From the NCBI GenBank assembly GCA_030679035.1, contig JAUXTH010000099.1, forward strand, positions 1-63,209: a stretch of 63,209 nucleotides of DNA, in the 5' to 3' direction. This DNA is from Methylobacter sp. (GTDB taxonomy: Bacteria > Pseudomonadota > Gammaproteobacteria > Methylococcales > Methylomonadaceae). A program made the position numbers and the translations under genes. The notes beneath the pieces were generated by a model. The model did no database searches and was not told where the DNA came from. It saw nothing but the letters and a program-made list of their open reading frames with translations. Positions 1 to 9,234 of this stretch are shown here, one piece after another (within the stretch, counting starts at the first letter, position 1; each line of letters opens with the position of its first letter).

Positions 1-200
1 AAGTCGGTAAGGTTTAGGCCAAATCCGACGCTGCCCCCGCAACGGTATATAAGTAAAGTTTCATCGAGATGCCACTGTGTTCACGCATGGGAAGGTGATG
101 ATTCAGGCTAACGCCACTTATAAGCCCGGAGACCGGCCCGAAAGTTTAATTCGGTACAGCGGAGGGCTGTCAGCGAAAATGACGGTACAGCTCCGCGTCA
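1..200 (+). promoter_or_regulatory. Cobalamin riboswitch (5' end cut by window edge)
   Basis: The RNA preceding the TonB receptor carries the conserved cobalamin aptamer blocks: GCCACTG near 71, TGGGAAGGTG near 88-97, and the AAGCCCGGAGACCGGCC-type box near 122-139. A later stem region (about 150-190) lies before the receptor start at 271. Established knowledge: this aptamer represses B12 uptake genes when adenosylcobalamin is bound. The following genes are a receptor and a BtuF-BtuC-BtuD-like ABC system, so the target fits. The first helix may be incomplete because the window begins inside it. Confidence 0.93.
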
Positions 201-270
201 TCTCTCGTTTTCTTTTGTCCTCTGTTGTGTAAAACAACTTTCCATGCGCGGGCGGCGCACGAGGACAAAC

Positions 271-2349
271 ATGCAAAAATTTATATCCGGCTCATTCCCG
301 GAATCATATTCCACCACTAAACGACGCAGTATTTCCGTTTCAATTTTAGTGCTCTCAGGTACTTGTTCGGCAGTAATGGCTAAAGAAGCCCCGTCAGTCC
401 AGGTATTGGATCCACTTGTCGTTACGGCCACGCGCTCCGAAACGCGTCAGTTTGAAACGCCTCAAGCGGTGCAGGTGATTTCCTCTAAAGATATCGACAA
501 GACCGTAAACGTTGACTTGACCGATCTGCTCAAGAAAAACGCCGGGGTCGATGTGATTCAATATCCCGGCATGCTTTCCGGCATCGGACTGCGCGGTTTC
601 CGCCCCGAATTCTCCGGAATCAGTAAGCGCTCGCTGTTACTCATCGACGGGCGACCCGCCGGCGCCACCAACCTCAGCATGATTCAGACCGGCATGGTCG
701 AACGGGTGGAAGTCGTCAAAGGCCCGGCCTCGGCACTCTATGGCCCCTCGGCGATGGGCGGCGTAATCAACATCATTCCCAAGCGCAGCACCGGCCCCAT
801 AACCGGTAAGGCTCGCGCCGGTTACGGCTATTTCGATACGCGGCAGTTCGGGTTTGACATAGGCGGAGACCTTGGCCCGATCAATTTTGATTATTCCGGG
901 TCCTATTACGATCAGGATGATAATTTTTCCATGGGTGATGGCAACAGGCGTCCCAACACCGACTTCAACACCATCAACAATGCGCTGCGGTTGGGGTTGC
1001 CCTTAGGCGATCATATGAATCTGGAAGGATTTATTGATAGCTATCTCGGCAAGGATATCGCTACCCCTGGCGATATTGCCGACGGTGAAAGGGAGCAATC
1101 CAACCTGGATTTGGATCGATATTCAGGCCATGTCCGTTTGGATGGCAAGTATGACTGGGGCGATTTTAAGTTCACCCTGTTTCGTGCAGAAGAAGCCAGC
1201 GAACGGAGGAAGATTACCACGCTGACAATCGCTGACCAGCCGTTTTTGCCATTTAAATCTTTTGGCAGTGATATTAATTGGTGGGGAGCGCAGGCGCAGG
1301 CAAGCCTGCCGTGGTGGAATAACGGGCAGCACAAGCTAATGGTCGGGTTTGACTATGAGGAAGTGGGACAGACAAGCCTGTCCTATAAGGCTAATGGCAC
1401 TCGCAAGGCGCCGTTCGCCGCTGATCTTGAGCGGCGCGGCTGGGGGATTTTCGCACAAAATGACTTTAACTTTGACTGGTTCGGCGGCAGCACGATATTC
1501 AGCGTAGGCGCGCGTTTCGATCAAATCATCCTGGAGACTTTTAAAACCCCGTTTAAAACGGATTTCACGCCATCGGAATCGTCTTTTGAGGTGTTCAATC
1601 CGCGCATGGGCTTTTCGCATCTCTTTACCCCAAAACTGCGGGTGCATGGCACGATAGGCCGGGCATTTACACCGCCGGAAGCGGGACAATTCACCGGTCA
1701 GAACGAGACGGTGGTCGGCGGCCGTACGCAAATCACCCAGGGCAATCCCAATCTCCAGCCCGAATCCAGCATCGGTTGGGATATTGGTTTGGGTTGGAAT
1801 GACAATAAGCGTTCCGCCGATTTGACTTATTTTGAAACCATCGTCGATGACAAGATCGCCTCCGTGGTTGCGAGCCGACCCGCCGCGCCGGCGCCCATTA
1901 TCAATTCGTATGTCAATGCCGACAGCTCCTTTGCAAACGGTCTGGAATTCCAGGTGCGCCAGGCGATTACGCCGGTCTGGAGTCTATTCGGCGATACCAC
2001 CTGGTTTTTCGAACGCACCGAGAAAATCGGCGGCGAACAACGCAATACTCACAATGTAGCGGATATGACCGCACATGTTGGCGTGGATTTCGATCAGGGA
2101 CCAGTCAGCGCACGTGTTAGCGGCCGTTATGTCGGTCATCGCAATGACTTTGATTTTATCGCGCCGACCCGCCCCATCATCGAATATCCATCTTTCATGA
2201 CTATGGATATCTCTGCCAGCTACCGCTTTTACAAAGGCCATACAATTTCTGCGCAGGCCAGCAATCTGCTCGACAAGTACTACTACGAGAAGCTTGGCTT
2301 CCCGCTGGCCGGGCGGCAGCTTAATCTTGTTTATAGCTTTGCGTTCTAA
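271..2349 (+). CDS. btuB: TonB-dependent outer-membrane receptor, BtuB-like cobalamin receptor
   Basis: About 692 residues. It likely brings cobalamin or a related corrinoid across the outer membrane using TonB energy. The ATG at 271 is chosen over the one at 244 because GAGGA lies 6 nt before it. Visible parts: a signal peptide ending around residue 37, a TonB-box-like stretch (DPLVVTATR), a plug domain to about residue 160 (VQVISSKDI, KNAGVDV, VKGPASALYGPSAMGGVIN), then a beta-barrel ending in aromatic YSFAF, the usual outer-membrane C-terminal signature. It lies directly under a cobalamin riboswitch and upstream of an ABC importer of the vitamin B12/siderophore class. Substrate is inferred from this context. 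The family is known to include siderophore receptors, but the riboswitch favours a corrinoid. Confidence 0.85.
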   Translation: MQKFISGSFPESYSTTKRRSISVSILVLSGTCSAVMAKEAPSVQVLDPLVVTATRSETRQFETPQAVQVISSKDIDKTVNVDLTDLLKKNAGVDVIQYPGMLSGIGLRGFRPEFSGISKRSLLLIDGRPAGATNLSMIQTGMVERVEVVKGPASALYGPSAMGGVINIIPKRSTGPITGKARAGYGYFDTRQFGFDIGGDLGPINFDYSGSYYDQDDNFSMGDGNRRPNTDFNTINNALRLGLPLGDHMNLEGFIDSYLGKDIATPGDIADGEREQSNLDLDRYSGHVRLDGKYDWGDFKFTLFRAEEASERRKITTLTIADQPFLPFKSFGSDINWWGAQAQASLPWWNNGQHKLMVGFDYEEVGQTSLSYKANGTRKAPFAADLERRGWGIFAQNDFNFDWFGGSTIFSVGARFDQIILETFKTPFKTDFTPSESSFEVFNPRMGFSHLFTPKLRVHGTIGRAFTPPEAGQFTGQNETVVGGRTQITQGNPNLQPESSIGWDIGLGWNDNKRSADLTYFETIVDDKIASVVASRPAAPAPIINSYVNADSSFANGLEFQVRQAITPVWSLFGDTTWFFERTEKIGGEQRNTHNVADMTAHVGVDFDQGPVSARVSGRYVGHRNDFDFIAPTRPIIEYPSFMTMDISASYRFYKGHTISAQASNLLDKYYYEKLGFPLAGRQLNLVYSFAF

Positions 2350-2425
2350 CAGCAACCCGGCTGTTAAATAGAGTAGAAACCACAATACTTAGGTAATTTC
2401 CAATAATGAATCTACCAAAAGAATC

Positions 2426-2513
2426 GTCCACGAAAGACACGAAAATCACGAAAAACCCCATAACACGAATCTTTCGATTGATTTTTTTCGTGCCTTTCGT
2501 GATTTTCGTGGAC
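2426..2513. repeat. Long inverted repeat, MITE/REP-like hairpin
   Basis: Two arms of about 30 bp (2426-2455 and 2482-2513) are imperfect reverse complements built on CCACGAAAGACACGAAAATC-like sequence around a short centre. A related CCACGAAGGACACGAAG stretch recurs singly near 36019. This looks like a dispersed non-coding repeat between the receptor and the next gene. It could also act as a transcription terminator or mRNA-stabilising hairpin. It overlaps no convincing gene. Confidence 0.7.
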
Positions 2514-2605
2514 CCTGTTTTTTTACGGATCAGATTCTTGATGGGATGCTCTTTCTCGGGAATCACCTTATTAAATTGCATCAACTAAATTAAGGAGCAA
2601 ACAGC

Positions 2606-3181
2606 ATGACTGATAGACAAGTAACCGAGCAGATCGCTTCCCGGCAAATCCTCATTGAACCGCCGAATAGACGGGTCGAGATCTTTCCCTTGCCGCTGAG
2701 TGAATCGCGGCTGCAAGGACTGTTGACTCGCTTGTTCGAGCAACACTGGCCGGACATTCGTTTTGGTGTCATGGTGCCCGGCGCAGTCTATGAAATCAAA
2801 GCACCCAATAAGCCGGAACGCATAAGCTATCTCGATGGTTATTTGACTATCGACTTCGGTTCCTGGCATTTTCACCTCTGTATCGGAGACTATCGCGGGA
2901 GCCACGAAGATGCGCGAGTGCATCAGACTGCCCGCGCCGAATTTTATCGGATGCTCAATTCTGATGATCAACCGATAAGTTGGGGGTTTCGGATGTTTAA
3001 TGGCGAAGGCCAGCAGCAACTGACCGTATTCATGCCCAATCCGTTATTGACACCGGAGGACAAAATTGCCCGAGAACCCGATTGGTCACGATTGAGCCTG
3101 TGGAATCAATTACGGGAGTCGTTTCTTGGCTTGCAGCCCGACCTGATCGACCGTACTGCACCCGCCTACAAAAATGTCTAA
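2606..3181 (+). CDS. Conserved-looking protein of unknown function in cobalamin-uptake cluster
   Basis: 191 residues, start supported by AAGGAG 8-9 nt upstream. I do not recognise a characterised family. It has no signal peptide or membrane segment. The middle contains a histidine- and aromatic-rich part (SWHFHLCIGDYRG, about residues 90-102) that could bind a metal or ligand, but this is only suggestive. Its 3' end overlaps the start of the periplasmic binding protein by 8 nt, so it is translated with the B12-uptake operon. A role in corrinoid handling is inferred from position only. Confidence 0.75.
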   Translation: MTDRQVTEQIASRQILIEPPNRRVEIFPLPLSESRLQGLLTRLFEQHWPDIRFGVMVPGAVYEIKAPNKPERISYLDGYLTIDFGSWHFHLCIGDYRGSHEDARVHQTARAEFYRMLNSDDQPISWGFRMFNGEGQQQLTVFMPNPLLTPEDKIAREPDWSRLSLWNQLRESFLGLQPDLIDRTAPAYKNV

Positions 3182-4016
3182 CAGTCCGATGCTAATGATG
3201 TTACTGATAGCGCTTTTGGTTCTTGCAAGCCCGGCAAAAGCGCTGCCAAAACGGATCGTTTCAGTGAATTTATGTACCGACGGGCTGTTGCTGACATTGG
3301 CGCCAAAACAGTATATCGCAGCGGTGAGCCGATACGCCAGTGACCACAACCGGAGCCCTTTTACTGAATTGGCGAAAGAAGTTCCTGCTGTATCGGTCCA
3401 AGCCGAAGCGGTTCTCGCGCTAAAGCCCGACTTGGTGCTTGCCGGTAAATATGGGGCGCGTGAAACTATAAAACAGCTGCAACGCTTGGGCATCCCGGTT
3501 GAAAAATTTGCACCCGTGCAGAATTTTGCCGAACTAAAGGAGCAGATAGCACGCCTGGGTAATTTGATAGGCGAGCCTGAGCGGGCGCAAGCCTTGATCG
3601 CGCAAATCCAGCAACTGGATAACAGCATGCCGCCGGTTTCGTCAAAGATCCGGGGTGTCATCTATTTCGGCAGCGGCGTGAGTCCCGGCAGCAATACGAT
3701 GGAGGGCCGGGTGCTGGAACTGGCTGGGATCGAGAACATTATTGCAACGCCCCTTCGTAAAGGCATAGTGCATCTTCCACTGGAGGAGTTCATCGTCGCC
3801 AAGCCGGATGTTCTGGTATTGACTGATTACCATCAGAACACACCCTCCCGCGCACAACGCTTTCAACATCATCCGGTTTTTCGACGAATGCAGCAGTCTA
3901 CTGTGATTTTACCCGCCAACTTGCTGGTTTGCGGCGGAGGTTCCTGGACAATGGAAGCCGTAAACCGTCTCCGTGCATTCACCGCCAAATCTTATCCCGC
4001 CAAGGAGGGCTTATGA
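3174..4016 (+). CDS. btuF: Periplasmic cobalamin-binding protein of ABC importer, BtuF-like
   Basis: 280 residues with an N-terminal signal peptide (hydrophobic residues 5-22, cleavage near AKA). The mature part begins RIVSVNLCTDGLLLTL, the typical opening of helical-backbone class III binding proteins (BtuF/FhuD/TroA type), and has the VLALKPDLVLAG stretch of the N-lobe and a second lobe from about residue 160. It would deliver substrate to the permease whose ATG overlaps its stop codon (ATGA at 4013-4016). Family members bind B12, haem or siderophores. The upstream riboswitch makes B12 the best choice. Confidence 0.85.
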   Translation: MSNSPMLMMLLIALLVLASPAKALPKRIVSVNLCTDGLLLTLAPKQYIAAVSRYASDHNRSPFTELAKEVPAVSVQAEAVLALKPDLVLAGKYGARETIKQLQRLGIPVEKFAPVQNFAELKEQIARLGNLIGEPERAQALIAQIQQLDNSMPPVSSKIRGVIYFGSGVSPGSNTMEGRVLELAGIENIIATPLRKGIVHLPLEEFIVAKPDVLVLTDYHQNTPSRAQRFQHHPVFRRMQQSTVILPANLLVCGGGSWTMEAVNRLRAFTAKSYPAKEGL

Positions 4017-4996
4017 ACAAGCTGGTCTGGATAGGGCTGGGGCTATTGATCATGATGCTGTCCGTGGTATCCATGCTGACCGGCCCGGTCTCTATTTTCG
4101 ATGCCGTAGCCGATTGGCGCGGCGACAGGAGTCAGGAATGGTCAATTATTCTATGGGAAATTCGCGCGCCGCGCACAGTGCTCGGCTTGTTGGTCGGTGC
4201 GGCGCTGGGACTGGCCGGCGCGGCTATGCAGGGTTTGCTGCGCAATCCGCTAGCCGAACCGGGTTTATTAGGGGCTTCGAGCGGGGCCGCACTGGGTGCC
4301 GTCGTAGCACTCTATAGCGGATTGGCCGCCGAGTTCTATTTGGCTTTACCGTTAGCCGGTTTCTGCGGCGCGATATTGATGTCCGTTATTGTCATCGCAT
4401 TGGCCGGTTTGCAAGCGGAAATGACCGTCATTATTCTTGCCGGCGCCGCCGGTAGTGCGCTGTGCGCCGCATTGATCGCTTTAGTGCTGAATTTTTCACC
4501 GAATCCGAACGCCGGCTACGAAATCATGTTCTGGCTGATGGGATCGCTGGCGGATCGCAGCTGGGATGAAGTCTATTTGGCGCTGCCGCCGATGGCCGTC
4601 GGTGCGGTGTTACTGTTGTTCGCGGGCAAAGGCTTGCTGGCGATGAGCCTTGGCGAGGAAACGGCCCATTCGATGGGGTTCTCTCCAGCGCGGCTGCGAG
4701 CCCTGGTGTTGATCGGTTCCTCCTTGCTGGTAGGCAGCGCTGTATCCGTTGCCGGGAGTATCGGCTTTATCGGATTGGTCGCGCCGCATTTGATGCGCTC
4801 CGCAGTGATGGCCGATCCGCGGCGGCTTTTGCCAGCCGCCGCGCTGGCCGGGGCGGCATTATTACTGAGCGCCGATATTGGCACCCGTTTACTGGTCACC
4901 CAGGGGCAGGAATTAAAGCTGGGCGTATTGACCGCTTTATTCGGGTCGCCGTTTTTCTTTGGCCTGGTGTTACGTTTACGGAGTAGGGGATGGTGA
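4013..4996 (+). CDS. btuC: FecCD-family permease of cobalamin ABC importer, BtuC-like
   Basis: 327 residues from the ATG at 4013, preceded by AAGGAGG. Strongly hydrophobic throughout, with about ten membrane segments as in BtuC/FecCD permeases. Family motifs are visible: APRTVLGLLVGAALGLAGA followed by MQGLLRNPLAEPGLLGASSG near residues 50-90, and GSIGFIGLVAPHLMR near residue 250, the loop that contacts the ATPase. It overlaps the binding-protein gene by 4 nt and the ATPase gene by 7 nt, indicating translational coupling of a complete importer. Confidence 0.9.
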   Translation: MNKLVWIGLGLLIMMLSVVSMLTGPVSIFDAVADWRGDRSQEWSIILWEIRAPRTVLGLLVGAALGLAGAAMQGLLRNPLAEPGLLGASSGAALGAVVALYSGLAAEFYLALPLAGFCGAILMSVIVIALAGLQAEMTVIILAGAAGSALCAALIALVLNFSPNPNAGYEIMFWLMGSLADRSWDEVYLALPPMAVGAVLLLFAGKGLLAMSLGEETAHSMGFSPARLRALVLIGSSLLVGSAVSVAGSIGFIGLVAPHLMRSAVMADPRRLLPAAALAGAALLLSADIGTRLLVTQGQELKLGVLTALFGSPFFFGLVLRLRSRGW

Positions 4997-5772
4997 GTCT
5001 TTTAGAAGGCCGCAGTTTATCGTTAACCTTGGGGAAACGCCAGGTCATCGATCAGGTATCGATTAGCCTGGCGCGGGGCCAACTGACCGGCATTATTGGC
5101 TGCAACGGAGCGGGCAAGTCCAGTCTGCTGGGCTTGCTGTCCGGTTACCGGCAGCCGCAGGCGGGCGAGGTGTTTCTCGGCGGCAGCGCCTTAACGCAAC
5201 TGACACCGGCGGAACGCGCCAAGCGTCTTGCCTTCCTGCCGCAAGGGCAAGTCGTTCACTGGCCCTTATCAGTGGAGCGGGTCGTCGCGTTGGGACGGCT
5301 CCCGCATGGCTCGGGCATGAAACTGGGCGCGGAAGACCGGGCGGCCGTCAATCAGGCCATGACCTGGACTAATGTCGGCCATCTTGCCGCACGCAATGTC
5401 AATGCCTTGTCCGGCGGCGAGCGGGGACGTGTTCTGCTGGCCCGCGCCCTGGCTACGCAGACACCGGTGCTGCTCGCAGATGAGCCGCTGGCGGGGCTTG
5501 ATCCCGGCTGTCAGTTGCGATTGATGGACGTATTGCGCGAGCTGGCAAATGACGGCATGTCCATTGCGCTGGTCCTGCATGATCTCGATCTTGCTACGCG
5601 TTATTGCGACAGGCTTTGTCTTTTGCATCAAGGGCGCTTGTTAGCGGAGGGCTCGCCTGAAACAGTATTGACCGAAAATAACTTAACCTGCGCTTTTGGC
5701 ATCAAAGCATGGCATGGCGTTATCGATAATCGTCGCTGCCTGGTTCCGATCATGGCTACAGCATCAGGCTAA
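4990..5772 (+). CDS. btuD: ATP-binding subunit of cobalamin ABC importer, BtuD-like
   Basis: 260 residues. All ABC motifs are intact: Walker A GCNGAGKSS (about residue 37), Q-loop FLPQ, signature LSGGERGR, Walker B LLADEPLAGLDP and the switch histidine in VLHDLD. It would form a dimer under the BtuC-like permease and power import. The start overlaps the permease stop. It is the last gene of the operon; a 6-bp GC-rich hairpin at about 5850-5873 lies downstream but lacks a clear U-tract. Confidence 0.9.
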   Translation: MVSLLEGRSLSLTLGKRQVIDQVSISLARGQLTGIIGCNGAGKSSLLGLLSGYRQPQAGEVFLGGSALTQLTPAERAKRLAFLPQGQVVHWPLSVERVVALGRLPHGSGMKLGAEDRAAVNQAMTWTNVGHLAARNVNALSGGERGRVLLARALATQTPVLLADEPLAGLDPGCQLRLMDVLRELANDGMSIALVLHDLDLATRYCDRLCLLHQGRLLAEGSPETVLTENNLTCAFGIKAWHGVIDNRRCLVPIMATASG

Positions 5773-5882
5773 ATATCAAGTCCCGCATGAGCATATTCGG
5801 ATTTTTACCCGCAAAAGTGGTCAACAGAATAAGCTCAGGGAGGTCAGCCCCCAATACTGCTCTTGTGGGGGAACTAGCCAAC

Positions 5883-6113
5883 TTATTTTTCATCCATTTC
5901 CTCGAATTTCAATAATTCAGGGGGTGGCACTCCTAAAGTATTTGCAAGTTTGCATATATTGACCAGCGAAATATTTCGCTGCCCACGTTCAACCCCGCCT
6001 ATATAGCTTCTCGCCAAGTCACTCTCCCAAGCAAGTACTTCTTGAGACCATCCATGTTCTTTTCGTAATTGTATAAGTCGTTTTCCAAATAATTTTTTCG
6101 GATCTGCTGCCAT
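5883..6113 (-). CDS. XRE/Cro-type helix-turn-helix regulator
   Basis: 76 residues from the ATG at 6113 (an upstream TTG at 6119 is possible). The whole protein is one HTH_3 domain: KRLIQLRKEHGWSQEVLAWE followed by the recognition region with SYIGGVERGQRNIS, then a hydrophobic last helix. Proteins of this size often autoregulate or control nearby mobile or restriction genes. No target can be assigned here, since the neighbours face away. The gene stands alone between the B12 operon and a pseudogene. Confidence 0.85.
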   Translation of the reverse strand: MAADPKKLFGKRLIQLRKEHGWSQEVLAWESDLARSYIGGVERGQRNISLVNICKLANTLGVPPPELLKFEEMDEK

Positions 6114-6331
6114 CTGCAATTAACCAGGAGTCATGAGCTGGTTGTATGCTAACTATGTAGACCTCTATAGTGCCACGTACTATGAGTGACATTTATTTGC
6201 TTTTTTGATCTAATAGCTTTTATTTGTAACGCAGAGAATTATCGACATGTTTCTTGACACTAAAAACTTAGATCCTATTTTATCTAAACTTGACGATTCT
6301 CAGATCGAAGAGCTGGTTCTAACGATCCGGT

Positions 6332-6625
6332 TATTCGTCGTTGGCCTATCTCAAACACTTTCCGCTGGATGTGTTGAAAATCGACAAAAGCTTTATCGAT
6401 GATATTCCTTTCCTGCAAGACGATATGGAAATCGCCGCCACTATCATTGCTATGGGCCATACCTTAGGTTTCAAAGTGCTCGCTTAAGGCCTGGAAACCA
6501 TAGCGCATCTGAACTTCCTCAGCGAACAAGGTTGCGATCTGTATCAAGGTTACCTAAAAAGCAAACCCTTAGACGCAGATAGCTTTGCAAAATTTCTGCA
6601 TAGAGGAAACAGCTCACATGATTAG
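6332..6625 (+). pseudogene. EAL-domain (c-di-GMP phosphodiesterase) C-terminal remnant
   Basis: One frame reads YSSLAYLKHFPLDVLKIDKS, then FIDDIP and ATIIAMGHTLGFKVLA, a stop codon, then GLETIAHLNFLSEQGCDLYQ and GYLKSKPL. This is the second half of an EAL domain. The stop (TAA) falls where the family has the glutamate of the VxAEGVE motif, consistent with a GAA-to-TAA change. No start or N-terminal half is present. A different short frame from the ATG at 6247 runs into it out of frame, suggesting two unrelated fragments joined. Nothing else is seen in 6114-6331. Confidence 0.85.
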
Positions 6626-6772
6626 AAAGGAACAACTCCGAAGAAAGAATACCACCCTATAAGCGGTTTATAGCTTTAGCAAGATAACTTTGTCCGCAAA
6701 TAGTGGGGCTTAAGACCTTTGAATATTTGCGACAGAACCTGAGAATCTGCTGCACAGAAAAGAGACCAATCT

Positions 6773-8626
6773 ATGATCAATGAATTCAATTTTCATGAAC
6801 TGAAAGCCGCTGAGCGTCTGCCTTCACCTTCAGGAACCGCGTTGGCCATTGTGAGGCTTGTACAGCGGGACGATGCCACAATGCAGCAAGTTTCTCAATT
6901 GGTTAAAATAGATCCCGCTTTAAGCGGTCGAATATTGCGTTTCGTCAATTCAGCTGGTTTCGGGACGCGGCGCCCCATCGCCAACGTTCATGATGCGGTG
7001 ATGATGATGGGCATGCAGGCGGTGCGCAACTTTGCACTCAGTCTCTCTTTAATTGGTAACAACAGCACCGGCAATTGCGCAGAATTCGATTACGCAGCGT
7101 ATTGGTCACAATCCCTGGCCATGTCGGTGGCTATCGCAGCCATCACTACACGAGAACGCACAGTGTTACCCGAGGAATCATTTACTCTGGGGCTGCTCTC
7201 GGACATTGGTCGCCTTGCGCTTGCAACCGCTTGGTCCGAGATATATGGCGAATGCCTTACCATAGCGCAGGATGAACAGCTTATTGCTTTGGAGAGAGAG
7301 CGTTTCGCCATCGACCATAATGCCTTGAGCTTGATTCTGCTGGATGACTGGGGATTCCCGCAAATATTTCTGGATGCTTTAAAACTGAGCCTTGAGCCGG
7401 AAACAACTGATACTTCTCGAGTTGCCCGGTTTGCCAGTCAACTGGCTTTTGCCCGACAGATCGCGCGTTTCTGTTTGGCTGATGAATGCTATAGAGCTTC
7501 ACTGTTAACCGATTTAAAAACACAAGCGAATCTTCACCATCTGGACGAAACAGCCCTGATCAATTTTGTCGATGAAGTCATCGAAGAATGGCACGAATGG
7601 GGCAAGCTGATTGAGGTTAACACCAACATTCAAAACTCTTTACCAAAAGCCACCTCCGCAGAAGCAATTTTTTCGGGTCTGGATTTATTGCTGGTCGATG
7701 ATGACACCATAATGCTCACACGTCTTTCCAAACAGTTTACAGAGGCCGGGCATCGGGTCGAGGTCTGTCGCAGCGGCGAATCTGCATTGCAGTATGTCAT
7801 TGATCACAAACCCCAAATGGTCATTACCGATTGGCACATGAAAAACATGGATGGACTCGCCCTCTGTAAGACACTACGCACATCAGGCTTTGGGAAGAAT
7901 CTTTACCTTATCATGCTCACTGCCAGTGAAAACGAGGATGCTCTGATTGAGGCTCTCGATGCCGGCATCGATGACTACTTAACCAAACCAGTCAGTTTGC
8001 GCGTACTTCTGGCTCGCATCCGGGCCGGTCATCGTATTGTTTTGCTGCAGCAGGCATTAGAAAAGGAAAGCCGAGACATTCAGCACTATACCGCCGAGCT
8101 GGCGGCAGCTAACCGCCGCCTTCGGATTATGGCTAATACAGACATTCTGACCAAATTACCCAACCGCCGTTATGCGCTTGACCGTCTGGAGCAAGAGTGG
8201 GCAACCGCGCAACGGTGCAAGCGTCCGATGAGCATTTTGATGCTGGATTTGGATCACTTCAAATCGGTCAATGACACCTTTGGACACGATGTCGGAGACC
8301 GGGTATTGTCGCATACAGCCAAACTTATGAAAGAGGCTTCACGCACCAACGATATCGTTTGTCGATTGGGCGGTGAAGAGTTTCTGATAATCGCTCCCAA
8401 CACCAGCGGCAATACTGCCCTGTTGTTGGCGGAACGTATCCGGAGCTCCATCGAAAAAAACCAATACAAGGAACTGGCACAGCACCAACCGATTACCGTC
8501 AGCATTGGCGTGGCAAGTTCTATGGATGACAAGCTGGGCTGGAATGAGTTGATGAAATTGTCGGATCAAGCTTTATATAGTGTCAAGCGCAGTGGCCGCA
8601 ACGGTGTACAGCTTGTCACATGCTAA
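6773..8626 (+). CDS. HDOD - response-regulator receiver - GGDEF signalling protein (diguanylate cyclase)
   Basis: 617 residues. Residues about 10-210 are an HDOD domain (an HD-superfamily output module usually without phosphohydrolase activity). About 303-420 is a receiver with acidic DDD at about 308, the phospho-acceptor Asp in MVITDWHMKNMDG (about 351) and the Lys of YLTKP (about 404). About 455-615 is a GGDEF domain with an intact GGEEF active site (about 530). An RTND inhibitory site stands five residues before it, so product inhibition by c-di-GMP is expected. It should make c-di-GMP in response to phosphorylation by an unlinked histidine kinase. No kinase gene lies beside it. Confidence 0.92.
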   Translation: MINEFNFHELKAAERLPSPSGTALAIVRLVQRDDATMQQVSQLVKIDPALSGRILRFVNSAGFGTRRPIANVHDAVMMMGMQAVRNFALSLSLIGNNSTGNCAEFDYAAYWSQSLAMSVAIAAITTRERTVLPEESFTLGLLSDIGRLALATAWSEIYGECLTIAQDEQLIALERERFAIDHNALSLILLDDWGFPQIFLDALKLSLEPETTDTSRVARFASQLAFARQIARFCLADECYRASLLTDLKTQANLHHLDETALINFVDEVIEEWHEWGKLIEVNTNIQNSLPKATSAEAIFSGLDLLLVDDDTIMLTRLSKQFTEAGHRVEVCRSGESALQYVIDHKPQMVITDWHMKNMDGLALCKTLRTSGFGKNLYLIMLTASENEDALIEALDAGIDDYLTKPVSLRVLLARIRAGHRIVLLQQALEKESRDIQHYTAELAAANRRLRIMANTDILTKLPNRRYALDRLEQEWATAQRCKRPMSILMLDLDHFKSVNDTFGHDVGDRVLSHTAKLMKEASRTNDIVCRLGGEEFLIIAPNTSGNTALLLAERIRSSIEKNQYKELAQHQPITVSIGVASSMDDKLGWNELMKLSDQALYSVKRSGRNGVQLVTC

Positions 8627-8640
8627 AGCATAACGTTTGT

Positions 8641-8768
8641 AATGGTCAACTCTAAAACAGGACACTTTCTTAGGCAGGCTTTCTATAGAATTCCCGCTCA
8701 AATTCCAGCGGGGATTGATAGCCTAATTTTGAGTGCGCGCGTCTACCATTATAAAAAGCTAAATAATG
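8641..8768 (-). pseudogene. IS3-family transposase C-terminal remnant with element end
   Basis: The minus strand encodes HYLAFYNGRRAHSKLGYQSP then LEFEREFYRKPA and a stop at 8670-8672. This is the typical C-terminus of IS3-family OrfB integrases (YN..R.H..LGY.SP..FE). Only about 32 codons remain. The following 29 nt (8641-8669, TGTCCTGTTTTAGAGTTGACC in part on the minus strand) would be the terminal inverted repeat. It is a scar with no coding capacity. Confidence 0.8.
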
Positions 8769-8797
8769 CCCTATGGGTGACAAAATGAATTCTCGAA

Positions 8798-9229
8798 TTA
8801 TTGGCTTTTGGGCTGTTTCTTAACAGGGTGTTCTTCTTGCGATCTCAAGCTTGGCCGCGACAAGTCTTCGGATAACGAATCTCCCATCGCTTGCAACCCT
8901 TTCACCAACGAGCCAATCATTTTTTCCTCGGCTGGTTTAGTTTCGGCATCATCCATCAGAATCGCACGAAAACCGTGCTTCATAAACGCATCAAGCTTGG
9001 CGTTGATAACCTTCGGCATTTGTAAGGCAAAAGCATCGAAATGATCGGCTGCCTGTTCAATTTGAGTCTGTGCATCATTCTTTTCGGAATCCGGCGAAGA
9101 CTGTCTGAAGCCAGCATCCTGCTTTTGCCGTGTTTTATCAACAGTAATCACGGGTTCTCCGCTTGCAGTCCCTACTGCCAACAGGAGAGACGCAAATAGA
9201 ATGGGTAGAATTGGTTGAATTCGACACAT
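8798..9229 (-). CDS. Small secreted protein of unknown function
   Basis: 143 residues from the ATG at 9229; a TTG at 9238 would add three residues. The first ~22 residues form a signal peptide (IQPILPILFASLLLAVGTAS). The rest is charged and helix-rich, with a glutamine/aspartate-rich linker and a lysine-rich tail. I recognise no family. It starts 6 nt after the stop of the giant FN3 protein gene, so the two are almost certainly co-transcribed and possibly translationally coupled. It may be an export or assembly partner of the giant protein, but that is inference. Confidence 0.7.
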   Translation of the reverse strand: MCRIQPILPILFASLLLAVGTASGEPVITVDKTRQKQDAGFRQSSPDSEKNDAQTQIEQAADHFDAFALQMPKVINAKLDAFMKHGFRAILMDDAETKPAEEKMIGSLVKGLQAMGDSLSEDLSRPSLRSQEEHPVKKQPKSQ

Positions 9230-9234
9230 GGCAA

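Noticed and set aside
5849-5874. A terminator after the btuD-like gene (CCCCCA...TGGGGG)
   Set aside because: The stem is only 6 bp with a 12-nt loop and no T-run follows on either strand.
6247-6402. A 51-codon frame before the EAL remnant
   Set aside because: It runs into the EAL sequence in the wrong frame and its beginning matches no family I recognise.
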